Assembly: GCA_947579605.1 (NCBI GenBank)
Contig: OX388325.1
Coordinates: forward strand, 7,931,572 to 7,995,571
From: Athripsodes cinereus
Lineage: Eukaryota; Arthropoda; Insecta; Trichoptera; Leptoceridae
Reading direction: 5' to 3'
DNA: 64,000 nucleotides
Part shown: piece by piece, positions 29,221-41,073 of the stretch
Layout of the letters: each line of letters starts with the position of its first letter
Position numbering within the stretch: the first letter of the stretch is position 1
Position numbers and translations under genes: made by a program
The notes under the pieces: model-generated
The model's input: the letters and a program-made list of their open reading frames with translations, nothing else
What the model was told of the DNA's origin: nothing
Databases searched by the model: none

Positions 29221-31814
29221 TATAAAGTACTCGATGAAGAGTATTGAAAAACATGGCGACTATTCATAAAAAGTAATGGAATAAAAAAATTACAACAACT
29301 ATGCAGTGTGCCATTTTCCGAAGGGCGTTAAGAAATTAATGCAATTATGGTATATATTTACAGTAAAAATGACTTCCCCACTTTCCATCAGTGGGTATAA
29401 TACACTGAATTGATAGATTTATAATTTTGTTCTGCATTCATGTTAATTATTAATAATAAGTAGTTATAGAAAGTGAACTTAAGTTTTTAATATTTATTAA
29501 AAACTATACAGCCGGAACAACCAACACAAAACATAATTCTATTCTATCAGTCTATAAAGCATACTTATAAATAATATCTGAGTACTCTACTAGTACGTTA
29601 TAAACAAGATTGCTCTGTTAAGATTCTTGTGTCAGATACTAATAGGAGCATTTGTGCTTGTAAATGTATAGTTCAAGACCACTATAGGAGCAATTGCGCT
29701 TCCTCAAGTATATTATAAGTATATTATTGGACTTGATAACATCCTGCAAGTTGATTATGAGATCGTTATAGAAATAAATGTTCCTATAACTGCGCCCAAA
29801 TCCAGGGTTATTACACGCTATAAGTATTTAATAAGTGCAAAAAAAATAGTCTTAAGACTGTTATTAAGTACTTATTTTGCTAGTTGGGTATTTTCAGTGT
29901 CAATACACAACCCTTTGGATTATACAAAATTATTGAATTATAAAAAGATTTACTTACTACAAATTGAAACATGAGGGACCGTTTATCGAAATTTTATGAT
30001 TATACCTATATAAAAAAATCTTATTTATTAAATGATTTGATTATTTAATTTTAAATTTATTGAGGCTTATTTTTGGCCAGACTCAGGTAACTGATTGGAC
30101 TCTTAAATAAGTGTTATTTAAGTAATACATGGAACAAAATTTTAGAAAGATAATAAAATAATTGATTAAAACATTTTACATGTCAACGTGACATAATATA
30201 TATACTTATAGTAAAACAAAAAAACATTATTAATACGATAACATAGAATAATTAACTAAACACCTTAACAAAGTGTCAACACAAAAATAATTATAGCAAA
30301 ACGAACAAACATTATAAATGTGATAACATAGAATAATTAATAGAACTAAAGTAAAAATAACAAATTTTATAGACTAAATCGGCCCAGTTTTCATATAACA
30401 TATATTTACTTTCATATTATATATATTTACTTTGTAAGTGCGTGTATCTTAATTTATAAAAGAAATTTGAGGAATTACTGTATGTCGGAATTTAGCAAAA
30501 AAGATTTATAAAAAAATTTCAACTAAATTAAAAAAAGAAACAATTAATCAGAGAGATGAGGAATCGGACGTGTTTCCAACATTTATCACGAATTTGTCGA
30601 AAGCATCATCCATCATTCCATCTGACATCCAAATTTTTTTTTCTACTTTCATCACGTGTTTTAAACAATTGCTCTAATTTTCCACTTGTCACATTGCGAA
30701 TCGCATTCTCGAATAAAATTTTAACCTCAAGAAGATTTATTCTTCGCCGAAACCTCATTTTTGATTTGCACCCAAATTACCTCTGTGGGGTTACACGACT
30801 AGTGTCTAATATTCACTGTCAAATAATAAAGGACGTATCTATTCGAAAAGAAGTACAAAAAAATATCTCTAATGTACAATATAAATTGAGGTGATTTTTC
30901 CGTGTCGCCGCTATTTCATATCATGTATTTCGTTTAAGCAATGTATTTGAATCTGTTGATAAATATTTTTTTAACGAAAAGTAGAAAGGGTAATTTCAAT
31001 ATATATGGAAAGATAATTTACACAATTGCAATGAAAATACTTTTTATAAGGTTTCAAAAGCAAACTTTTAATTATAGCCGCGTGATCGTTAGTGACTTTA
31101 TAAAAAGAGTACAGTCATTTAAAAGCTATTTAAAAAATACGGACTAGAAGAAACAGCCTTTTATTAAAATTTGCCTGGATGTACTAAACGTTCTCAGAAT
31201 TGTTCACGTGGACAATTGCAGCTTCTCGGTGGACCGATTATAGGTATTATTTGAAAAGGAACGTGTTCTTTTTTTCGCCTCAAAACGGTACTACTACGGA
31301 CATCTGTTGATTGACACAAAAGTATAATGAGTTCGAGATACGGGTAGATAATATTATTCACAACCCTTTTATCACCTGAGTGGTCAAAGGACTATCTCCA
31401 CATGATTTTACATGTTTATTTTTCATAAAATTAAATTAAAAACTTTTAATCTAATTAATATAGTAAAAAATCTTTTACTATATTAATTTTATGATTGATG
31501 TAATTTAAAAGAGATTATTTTAATCTTTTAATTATAACTATTTATATTATTATTAGAAAATTTGACAGACAAAAAAACAAGACAGTCAGGATAGGGGACA
31601 AACCTCATCGCTGAGTTTAAGATCTAAAATGACTTTATTTTTTTCTAACTTTCCTTTTTATTTGCGCGTTTAATCTTGCATATCTTATTATTGTTCGTTG
31701 CGTTTTTTTTATGGGGGGGGGGGTGATAACGGTAGCTTTTCTAATAACAGAATATAAATAAATAACAGTCGCTTACGTTCCATTATTTTCAAAGAGCCGT
31801 TATTCCCAACTCTA
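29221..31814. other. No gene recognised
   Basis: AT-rich sequence. Frames at 30556-30894 and 30941-31147 (plus) have no recognisable similarity and strongly biased AT composition. A G-run lies near 31712-31722. I see no element boundaries. Confidence 0.5.
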
Positions 31815-32165
31815 ATCCCCATGAATGCCTATACAGTTGTATATGTTTGTTTGAAGTTGATATTGGTCAAATATTTTAATGCGCCAATATTTTTTGTGTT
31901 TTGTTGATTAATTAAGGTTTTATTTTGTTGTTTTTTGTTTGCTTTATATGTATTGATTGATTATTGTAAAATATGTTTAAACCTTACTAATGTAAAAGGC
32001 TAAATGCCGTTGATGATAGAAATAAATAAATAAAAATGTGAAGTGTTTAGGATAGTGTTTTTTTAGTTTGTTTTTAAAACTTTCGATTTTCTTATTTTTA
32101 AAGATTTTTTGTATTGTTATTGCATATATTTGGGAAGTGTGAATGTGTTTGTGTGAATAGATGTA

Positions 32166-32285
32166 TAGACCATTAAAGGTCACGTGGTCTTGTCTATGAA
32201 TTTGCTTTTGCTTGGGGGGCAAGCAATCAGATTGCGCAAGAATCATCCTTGTAGGATGTTATGCCATAAGAGAAAAAAAAAGAAT
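32166..32285. repeat. Truncated MITE of the TAGACCATTAAAGG family (copy B)
   Basis: The first ~120 bases of the family are present (TAGACCATTAAAGGTCACGT ... 'atgccataagagaaaa'), then similarity ends abruptly. Confidence 0.85.
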
Positions 32286-33053
32286 ATTTCTCGCAGCAAA
32301 ATAAAACTAAAATGATAAAATCGCATTTAAAAACGTTCAAAATATTATATAAATATAAAAAATAACATAAATGTTATCCAGAATTTAAAATATATTAAAA
32401 ATAAAATTATAGTAATTTTACCAATTCGTTTGCATGAAATCCCAAAGAAGGGGTCTTAAATGAGAGTTTTTAGGTTTTCGCAGTGGTTTAAGAAATTTGT
32501 TCTACTGTGTTTGTGAGTTTGCAGTCGCGTATTTGTTGGATATGTATCCTACTGGGACCATCTTCAGGGATTTCTATGTCTTCTCTCCTCTTAAATCATT
32601 TATTTATTTACATGGTACCTACATAACAGATGAAAGACATATAAATATAAACATGTAAGCGACAAAAACATTCCAATAGTCTTACATCCAAACAGTGTAC
32701 AACTGTACACACACATAACATTTATAGAAAATCTTACAACACAAACACATTCACACTTCCCAAATAATATGCAATAACAAAACAAAAAATCTTTAAAAAT
32801 AAGAAAATCGAAAGTTTTAAAAACAAACTAAAAAAACACTATCCTAAACACTTCACATTTTTATTTATTTATTTCTATCATCAACGGCATTTAGCCTTTT
32901 ACATTAGTAAGGTTTAAACATATTTTACAATAATCAATCAATACATATAAAGCAAACAAAAAACAACAAAATAAAACCTTAATTAATCAACAAAACACTA
33001 AAAATATTGGTGCATTAAAATATTTGACCAATATCAACTTCAAACAAACATAA

Positions 33054-33323
33054 TAGACCATTAAAGGTCACGTGGTATTGTCTATGGATTTGCTTTTGCT
33101 TGGGGGGCAAACAGTAAAAATCATCCTTGTAGAATGTTATGCCATAAGAGAAAAAAAAGAAAGTCAGACGACAAAATAATAACAAAATCGACACTGACAG
33201 TTTTTTTTGATTATTAGGTATTCTTTAGGCGTTCCACCTAATATTACACCGTAATCGTCTATTGTGTTGGGATGCCTGATGCCCCTCAAAGATTTTTCTG
33301 TGACGTCATCCTTTAATGGTCTA
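33054..33323. mobile_element. MITE of the TAGACCATTAAAGG family (copy C)
   Basis: 270 bp, complete termini. Its internal sequence ('cgtaatcgtctattgtgttg') matches copy A, the shorter subfamily. It abuts the right inverted arm on one side and the 33331 element on the other. Confidence 0.88.
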
Positions 33324-33330
33324 TACAACT

Positions 33331-34578
33331 CGCTTGCCCACTATTATAGGGTTCTATGTTACATTTTTGAAAATTTTGAGTTATGAATGCTATAACATTC
33401 TATGTATTCAAAGGTATTTATTACAGGAATCCAATTGTAAATCGCAGCACTAGTCGTGAAATTAAAGTCGATATAACATAGTTCTATGTTTAGTTCTTCT
33501 TCAAAACAGTGTTACAAAGTTCTATGTGTGTAACATAGAACTTTGTAGCATCAATTAATTAAAATTATAAAATTGCAAGGTTCTATGTTTGATTCATCGC
33601 ACCTTGAAATCTCAAAAAAAATATATTGATTATGTTTGTAAAATGCGTTTTTAGCTAATAGCATAAGAACTTATGCGTTTTAAAAGTAGCTGAACATTTT
33701 CTACGACTGCCATGGTCTTAATATGATGACACTGTATTGACTGCACATGTATGTACAACATTTATGTATGACTGCACACCTCTCTACGAACAAAAAGGTG
33801 TACTGTGCCATTTGGACTGAAAATGTAGCAGGCAGAGGAGGTAATGAAATTGCTAGCGCTGTTTTTAGGATCTTGAAACAAGTTCTTGAAGACAATTCGC
33901 AATTCACGAATCTTATATTGTGGATTGATAGCTATGTTCCACAGAATCGGAATAGTATAATGAGCTACGCAATTAGATATTTTATGATTTGCTATAATGG
34001 TACAGTATTCAGGAGATTACGATAAAATTTTCAACAGCAGGCCATTCATGTGTACAAGAAATTGACAACGTTTACAGCTGCATTGACAGAGTTCTTTCGA
34101 AAACTGAATATTATTCCCCAATCTCTCTGATGAACACTTGAAGTACACTTTGACTTTTACATAATTTAATACTAATATACCATCACGGCATATCCCACAA
34201 GTGGGGTAGCCAGCAGACCAGCTGCATCTGATAGCTTAATCTACCTGTTTAAAAGTTAAATCCCCAAGAAAGAGGCAATAGTTGAACTAATAATCATACA
34301 GATAACATAGTTCTATGTTACAGGTAAATTAAAAAATGTATCGTTTCAGAACAACAAAGTCCTATGTTAATTTTCAATCCTAATTTTTGAAAAAAACAAT
34401 GAAAATATAATAATTTAAAATCATAAATTCAAGTAAGAATAATTTTTAGAAATTTTTAATGTTATTGGAAACGAACAGAGATATCCTATTTCGTAAATAA
34501 TATATACCTAATTTTAAAACTTGAATATCTCAAAACTATGAACATGTAACATAGAACCCTATAATAGTGGGCAAGCGA
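33331..34578 (+). mobile_element. 1.25-kb TIR element with AACATAGTTCTATGTT motifs
   Basis: Perfect 32-bp inverted ends beginning CGCTTGCCCACTATTATAGG. The palindromic motif AACATAGTTCTATGTT or parts of it recurs at least six times inside, mostly near the ends. A transposase-like fragment lies at 33747-34025. MITE copies C and D sit symmetrically just outside the two ends. Confidence 0.82.
33747..34025 (+). pseudogene. Fragment of a transposase-like protein (IWTE...GRGGNEIAS...QNRN)
   Basis: 92 codons with a block VYCAIWTENVAGRGGNEIAS, then ILWIDSYVPQNRNSIMSYAI. I know this pattern (W-E/D, GRG.NE, D-S/N....QNRN) from many insect proteins of probable transposon origin whose function I cannot state. 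It is cut off on both sides by stops, so only a remnant of the enclosing element's gene is left. The conserved D and QNRN could be catalytic or structural; that is inference. Confidence 0.5.
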
Positions 34579-34584
34579 ACTGTA

Positions 34585-34872
34585 TAGACCATTAAAGGAT
34601 GACGTCACAGAAGAATCATTGAGGGGCATCAGGCATCCCAACACAACACATTCACAGTGTTTACGGTGTAATATTAGGTGGGACGCCTAAAGAAAAGATA
34701 CCTAATAATAAAAAAAACTGTCAGTGTCGATTTTGTTATTATTTTGTCGTCTGACTTTCTTTTTTTTCTCTTATGGCATAACATCCTACAAGGATGATTT
34801 GCGCAATTTGATTGTTTGCCCCCCAAGCAAAAGCAAATCCATAGACAAGACCATGTGACCTTTAATGGTCTA
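34585..34872. mobile_element. MITE of the TAGACCATTAAAGG family (copy D)
   Basis: 288 bp, complete, opposite orientation to copy C. Contains the longer internal variant ('cacattcacagtgtttacgg') shared with copy E at 40787. Confidence 0.88.
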
Positions 34873-34889
34873 TAGGCATTCATGGGGAT

Positions 34890-35329
34890 ACATACTATGG
34901 TGCGTAAACGCTACAAAAATATAAATTAATATCTAGGCACTTTATAAGATGTATAAAAATATTTGACATTATGATAAAATTTAAGCAAATAATAATAATA
35001 TTAACAACAGGAAATAATAATATCATTCCCCACAATATAACAATTTCAAATAAATATGTGACAATAATAACTAAATCGACGGGTTTTAGCTCTCAGTATA
35101 ACTATACACCTATATCTTTATCAAACATATACAATTTTTTGTTTTTATTTTATTCTCCTCTCAACTTTCTTTTTTCACAAACCTAATTGGCACTTTCAAA
35201 AGGGGATTGGAAAAAGGGGGGGGGAGGGGTCATCTAAGTGTCTGTTTTGTAGAGAGTTGTGTATGCCTTTTATTCTCTGCGTTGTTTGAATTTAATAAAG
35301 GTAGCAACGCACTATGCAGGTAAAGACCT
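34890..35329. other. No gene recognised
   Basis: AT-rich with a G-rich tract near 35215-35228. The 71-codon frame at 34971 is low-complexity and unlikely to be real. Confidence 0.5.
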
Positions 35330-35640
35330 TCATCTGTAATTATTCGGTTCCTTTTCACTTGCAATTGCTTCCTTTATGAGACGTGGGTAGTATCGTCTCG
35401 GTCTCTCCAATATGGTTGAATCAAGATAAAATTTATGACCTGTGTCGATCAGATATTCAGCAATGACAGACTGCCCGGCATATCCAAGTCAGCAAGTTCT
35501 TTCATGATCTTTAACACATGTTTTACAGCCATCGGCGTCGCTTGTAAGTTTAAATATTCCGTTTTCTTCCAACTTGTTGGTGACTTTTATATTGCGAATC
35601 TGCATCTCACCGTATTGTTTGCAGTGTTTGCACTAACTCA
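35330..35640 (-). pseudogene. Penelope-like element endonuclease C-terminus (remnant)
   Basis: On the minus strand a run reads GQSVIAEYLIDTGHKFYLD, then TILERPRRYYPRLIKEAI and KEPNNYR before a stop. The (A-E-H/Y)...(TGH)...(R..Y..R..KEAI)...(NN) order is typical of the end of the GIY-YIG endonuclease domain of Penelope-like retroelements. Upstream sequence (CKHCKQYGE..., DADGCKTC) is degenerate with a stop between. No RT part was found nearby. Confidence 0.6.
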
Positions 35641-36480
35641 TTTGGGGGGAGCTGCTAGAGAAGTCGTGGTTTTCTGGGAGAGAATGCGGGATTGTAGATT
35701 TGATATTTTTTATTATTTTATTTTTATGCTCACCGACACGAAAAGAAGAAGAAGTTTGCACTAAATATTGTCGTGATTTCGTGCTTCTTTAGAAGGTGGA
35801 AACACGCGGCTGCAAATTTTATTTATTTTTATAAAAAATTGAAGTTTTTAGGTATTGATATTGATATTGGTAAACATTTAATCAGAAGGCTTTAATTAAT
35901 AAGGTATTAAATGATTTTAATATGTCAGATTGTAAGCCTCAACCTCTACCGATAGAACCAAAATTAAAATGGATTTGATTTGACTAGGTGACTGTCTGAG
36001 CACCCCCCAATAGAGAGTATTGATTATGGCAATTCTACTTATCTATGTAAGATTTATTTAAGATATACATTATATTTATTACTTAAAAATTAACATTGTA
36101 AAAAAATAACAGAATTATAAGTTAAATAACTCAGTTGACTTCTGTAAAATTATTTTTTCCCTATGTAACTGTCATTCTGTATTCTGTGGTTAATATTAAT
36201 AAAATGGAAGGTTAGCGTTGTGGCTATGCAAACTGTATTTTATTTCAACATAACCTTATTATCAATAGTTACTACCACAAAAAAAGTTAGAAATATTAGA
36301 GTACTGAAGTTTAAAAGCAAGTTAAAAGTTTGGTTCGATTTTTTTTCTGGGTCTTAACCGGGCGTCCCCATGAAGACGCTCAAACTCGTTCACGATTATC
36401 CGGTGTGACATTCACCATTAACTGCAACTTCATGGTCACTCTACATCGAGCGACATTTTGCATCGTGAACGCATCCCTCG
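35641..36480. other. No gene recognised
   Basis: AT-rich intergenic sequence without identifiable repeats. The 109-codon plus-strand frame at 35435-35764 is antisense to the Penelope-like remnant. Confidence 0.5.
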
Positions 36481-36488
36481 ATTGTATT

Positions 36489-37393
36489 TAGTGTTGTGGA
36501 ATTCTCAAGAAATAATTTTTGGAGAAATTTACCGAGAAATTTCTCGGTAAATTTCTCAAAGTAGAGAATTTACCGAGATTTTTTTTTTTTTTTTATTTAA
36601 CAGTAAAATAATAATAAATCAGTACTTTATTCAATCAATCAATAACAATGTACAAATGTTGAGACAATTTATCACCAATATTGCTACAATTAATTATGGT
36701 ATATTTTGAGGCAAATTTACTTTTTATTGGATCATTTTTACAATGTTCAAAAAAAAATGTAATCATGAAATGTGTCTTTTTTTTAAAGTGTTCGTACCTT
36801 TGTATACTTGTATTGTAAGTATACAGGGGTTTTACATGTGAAAGGCTTTGACCGTGAATATATGTAAATGGATAAAATAAATATCAAAAAATGGTCATGT
36901 GTAAAAAGAATATACTTAGAAAATCAGGTTGACTGCGAAGTGTTCTGGGAGAAGGGTCATAATACCACTAAGAAAAATTATGGAGAGAAATTTCTTTTCC
37001 ATCAGAGGAGAATTGTTGTTTGGACTTTTTACAAGATGATTGGCCTGTTTTGTTACATTTTTTACATACTTGGCACCACAAAACTTGCACTTGTATTGTT
37101 GTGGCTTGCTTCCTGCCGTTTCTTCGACAAAATATCTAAATATAAATTCCTTCTTGCCCATCTTGCACTATTCTAGTCACTGCCTGTGAAGAACTGCCAC
37201 GTAGTGATGTCAATACCGGATATTTTTCATATATTTTGTAGGGGAATCCCGCCGCATTATCGCCAATAAATAATAGGGGAATCCCCATGGGAAAAAATCA
37301 GAGAAATTTCTCATCAATCAGAGGAGAAATTCTCGGAGAAATTTCTCGTTCTCGAGAAATTTCTCCGGAGAATTTTCTCTACTCACATCACTA
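36489..37393 (-). mobile_element. hAT element with BED-finger remnant (905 bp)
   Basis: Ends TAGTGTTGTGGA and CTCACATCACTA, flanked by an exact 8-bp TSD ATTGTATT (36481-36488, 37394-37401). Subterminal regions are crowded with GAGAAATTTCTC palindromes. The interior keeps a BED zinc finger on the minus strand (36916-37161), but no transposase core. Confidence 0.92.
36916..37161 (-). pseudogene. BED-type zinc finger fragment of a hAT transposase
   Basis: Residues 7-45 read IFRYFVEETAGSKPQQYKC and continue KFCGAKYVKNVTKQANHL. This has the aromatic start, C-x2-C and terminal His of a BED finger. BED fingers form the DNA-binding N-terminus of hAT transposases. The frame ends soon after and no catalytic domain follows inside the element. 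Confidence 0.72.
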
Positions 37394-37408
37394 ATTGTAT
37401 TGCTCGGA

Positions 37409-37770
37409 GAGAGCGTTGCCAAAAGTACGGTAATTACCGTATTTGTACGGTAATTTCATTTTCCGTACGGTAATAATTTCAACAAAATTACCGTACGACT
37501 AACAAGTATCCGGTATTGACATAAACAATAATCGGTACAAGTACCCGTTACATTGTAAAAAAGGTACTGTGAGAGAAAATATTCATTACGAAAACCCAGG
37601 AGTTTTTGAAATATTCCAAATTCCTATACCATTTCGAAAATTTAGCGACGGGTGGGGGGGGGGTTAGAAATACCCGTTACATTTTGAAAAGGTACTGTTG
37701 TATTTCCGATGTGTACGATATTTTTTTCACCGAAGTAAGGTAATTTTGGCAACACAATCTGGCAACCCTG
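37409..37770. mobile_element. Diverged TACGGTAATT hAT-like element with a different interior
   Basis: Ends GCGTTGCCAAAAGTACGG and CAATCTGGCAACCCTG with several TACGGTAATT motifs. The interior (about 37505-37700, 'ggtacaagtacccgttac', 'aaattcctataccattt') matches the interior of the unrelated-ended hAT at 53644-54171. No convincing TSD. Confidence 0.75.
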
Positions 37771-38093
37771 CTCTGGAGTAATCAATAGACATGGGTAACT
37801 CAACAAAATTCCATGCGTCAACTCAGTAACTCTGGCGCAGCTCACTGCGCCGGCTCATTGAGTTAACTCAAAATTGCGCCATGGCGCAACAAAATGGAAT
37901 GTGCCGAGCAATGAGTTGTAGTAGGTAAAGTCTGATTTTTTTTAAGGCAAAGGCTATTCGTACGTATCATAGATAAAAGAAATTATAAAATTTGTCTATG
38001 GTGAATTATTTCCATAGACAAAATTAATATTAAACTATTTCGTTTATGGATATCCATGGATATCTAGATGTTTGCGAAATCTATTGTTCAGCG

Positions 38094-39934
38094 TAGGGTT
38101 GTAACGAATATCCGTATCCGCATCCGAAAAATATCCGCATCTGCAAATTTTATTTAAAGAGCTTGGAATCCGCATCCTTAAACATTTTTTGAGGATACCA
38201 TGCCAAGCCAGATACATTTCTAAAATAAAATGTTGAAAATATATTTTTCGTACTAATTCTATCCTGGTTGATATAGCAAGTATGCCAGTTCAAAGATGTG
38301 CTTCACATTTGTAAAATAGTTTTTTTTTAAATAATACATTCTACTATTTTTTGTGTAGTATGCTAACGACGTAATCATGTTTCCCCCATTGAATACCTGC
38401 CAAATACTAAGTTTCCTACAAAAGGCAAGTATTTGTAAAACATGCCATATAAGACATTTAATATCTTCAATTCAGTAATGAAGTAAACCACCCATTCTGA
38501 ATGAATGTCTGTTAGCTTTAGTTGTTACGGAGAAGACTACCAGCATGTTTACTGCATGCGGTACTTATGGGAAAACGCTACGATGGTGCGAATGAATGAT
38601 GTTACCTGCTCTTACTCATTTCAAATGTAGAATTTCCGTCGTCGAACATTTTAATAATTTAATTTAATTTAATTTAAAGTTTACGGAAACTTATATCAAT
38701 ATATTTTTATTTGCCAACGTATCGATATAATTTAATTTTTTTAAGAAAATAACAAAAAATTACATCATATTCAATTAATTAAAGAAAATTGTCATTTTCA
38801 CGCGAATTTTTTTCCAGAATAGGCTCTTTAGAACATTTTTTTAGAAGAAGAAATTAATTATTCAAAGGCAACACTTATTTTCAATAGATAATCTAATTGA
38901 TGGTATTATTTCGAAAAATCTAAAGTTTATGGGCATGTTCATAAAAAAATACGCGTTTTTCTTTCTTTTTCAAAATTAAGATATATTCATTTTTATAAAT
39001 GAGGTTGCAGATATCTTTGTCACCAAGGGAATGAAGCAAGGCTGTGTCATGTCTCCTTGGCTGTTCAAACTATTCTTCGACTACTGTATGAAAGAGATTG
39101 ATGTTGGTGTCGAGTTTAATGGGTCTCGAGTGAATGCATTGATGTACGCAGATGATTTGGAGCTAATGGCTGAGATTGAAAGGGGTTTCCAATTTAAATG
39201 TTTGGAGCAAGTAAGCGAGTATGCACATTTGGGAAGTATCCATGTTTGCGAGGGATGAAAGATACGATAGGGACATTGAAAGAAGGAAAGTGGCCGGTGC
39301 TAAAGTGAACGGTGCACTTCGACCCATTGTCAGCAATGGCAATGTGTCGAACATGGCTAAAATGCTGGTGCAAAATACCATTTTGGTACCATCAATTGCG
39401 ATACAAGCGAGACAAGGACGTGGTTGAAGGATAAAAGTGGAATAAATACAGTGGAGATGCGATCGTTAAGAAGAATGGTTGGTAGAACGCTGCGTGATAA
39501 GAGTAAAGAATGAGCGGATGCAAGAAGAGTGTTGTGGACAGAATGCGCGTGAATAAACTACGGTGGTTTGGACATGTTGAACGAATGAGAGAAGTAAGAA
39601 TGACAAAGAGGATATGCTTTACTGAAAGAAAGGGCGTGAAGCTCGGGCGTCTGAGAACCACATGGCTTGATCACGTGGATCAAATTCTCAAGGACGGCCG
39701 TGTGTTGAGTAAGAGGAACCGATGTGCGTGCATAAGAAATTGTATGAGTGTGAAAGAAATGTGTAAAGATAGATCTTTTTGGCATTCCGTTCTTTCTGCC
39801 TACCCCATTTGGGTTTATAGTATAGTATAAAAATTTGCATACTCAAAACAGAGTCACTCCAGATCCGAATCCGCATCCTCAAAACAGAGTCACTCCAGAT
39901 CCGAATCCGCAAAGTAACATCCATTACAACCCTA
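38094..39934. mobile_element. hAT-like element with ATCCGCATCC motifs, nested
   Basis: Ends TAGGGTTGTAACGAATATCC and ATTACAACCCTA. ATCCGCATCC/ATCCGAATCC motifs cluster near both ends. A 36-bp unit ending 'agatccgaatccgca' is tandemly doubled at about 39850-39910. The TSD is not clear. It carries a SINE-like repeat (about 38460-38590) and a LINE fragment (39001-39830). Confidence 0.72.
39001..39830 (+). pseudogene. Decayed LINE reverse transcriptase fragment
   Basis: Starts with RT blocks (MKQGCVMSPWLFKLFFDYCM, then NALMYADDLELMAE holding the catalytic YADD). It then loses frame at about 39258. Later frames include VNKLRWFGHVERM, RLRTTWLDHVDQILKDGRV and end CKDRSFWHSVLSAYP. The C-terminus matches the fragments at 7525-7692 and 50144-51425, so these belong to one LINE family. 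Confidence 0.82.
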
Positions 39935-40786
39935 CTTTGACGAAGTGTAGGTAAGCTACATTTTTGGCAATACATTATTAAGAGTGTTGATATAATATGA
40001 ATGCAAGAAAAGAACTTTGGATACCTATGCATTTTAATGTTATTCGAACTTTAAACCTGGTTTAACTTATAAGAATTAAAAAAAAATTGTCAACATAACA
40101 GGCTATGGAGAAAAGAGTTAACAATTTTTCTTGAGGTTATGTAGACCTAAACAGCGCTTTTTATTTAAAAATAAAACATCCTTGTTGTAGTACCAATAGA
40201 TCTAAAGTTCGCAAACGGTGAGTTCATAAACCTTAAACGACTCTAAATCGTTTTATTACACTTTATCCGGTTATGGAAACTACTTTGTTCTCAGACAAAA
40301 TACACGAACTTAATGCTACTTTATACGGGAACATGCCTATAAAACATGAAATATACAAGTCGACAACTGTGTAAATAAAATTGCACTATTCAAACATTGA
40401 AAATGTGCTTCCTCAATTAAGAAATCGCTTGTAAAGGAAATTAAACTGATAACGATCAATCCACACGGACGACATAAGCCACAGATTTCCATAATTTGAC
40501 AGACGTCAAAATAGTGTGGCATTGTTTACAAAAAAATACGTACGTTTAGCTTTTTATTTGACAGACGTCAAAGCAGCGTGCTTTTGTTTACATAAAACCA
40601 ACTGTCAAATTTGACAGTTGACAGTTCCTATACGTATGAATAGCACGGGCGTTTTTTTTTAAAGTAAAGTAAATTATATTACTTTGCTGGTAACACAACA
40701 CCTTTCTAAGCAACTCAGTAACTCATCAGCTCACTGCGCCGAATCCAGCCGAATCATTGAGTTAATAAAAAAAAGTTGGTATTGTA

Positions 40787-41073
40787 TAGACCATTAAAGG
40801 TCACGTGGTCTTGTCTATGGATTTGCTTTTGCGTGGGGGGCAAACAATCAAATTGCGCAAATCATACTTGTAGGATGTTATGCCATAAGAGAAAAAAAGA
40901 AAGTCAGACGACAAAATTATAACAAAATCGACACTGACAGTTTTTTTTATTATTAGGTATCTTTTCTTTAGGCGTCCCACCTAATATTACACCGTAAACA
41001 CTGTGAATGTGTTGTGTTGGGATGCCTGATGCCCCTCAAGGATTTTTCTGTGACGTCATCCTTTAATGGTCTA
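40787..41073. mobile_element. MITE of the TAGACCATTAAAGG family (copy E)
   Basis: 287 bp, complete, flanked by TA, inside the hAT-like element at 37786. Belongs to the longer subfamily with copy D. Confidence 0.88.

Larger units (their letters stand above)
31815..34889. repeat. Nested inverted-repeat complex
   Basis: Outermost: a 19-bp perfect inverted pair ATCCCCATGAATGCCTATA at 31815-31833 and 34871-34889. Inside are ~314-bp inverted arms (31842-32155 and 32740-33052) that are nearly identical. A truncated MITE lies just inside the left arm (32166), and complete MITEs in opposite orientation lie at 33054-33323 and 34585-34872. Between those MITEs is a 1.25-kb TIR element (33331-34578). Confidence 0.85.

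Noticed and set aside
30556..31147. Two plus-strand frames (112 and 68 codons)
   Set aside because: No recognisable motif, no splice context, composition like surrounding AT-rich DNA.
35435..35764. 109-codon plus-strand frame
   Set aside because: Antisense to the Penelope-like remnant, and its hydrophobic run is not convincing.
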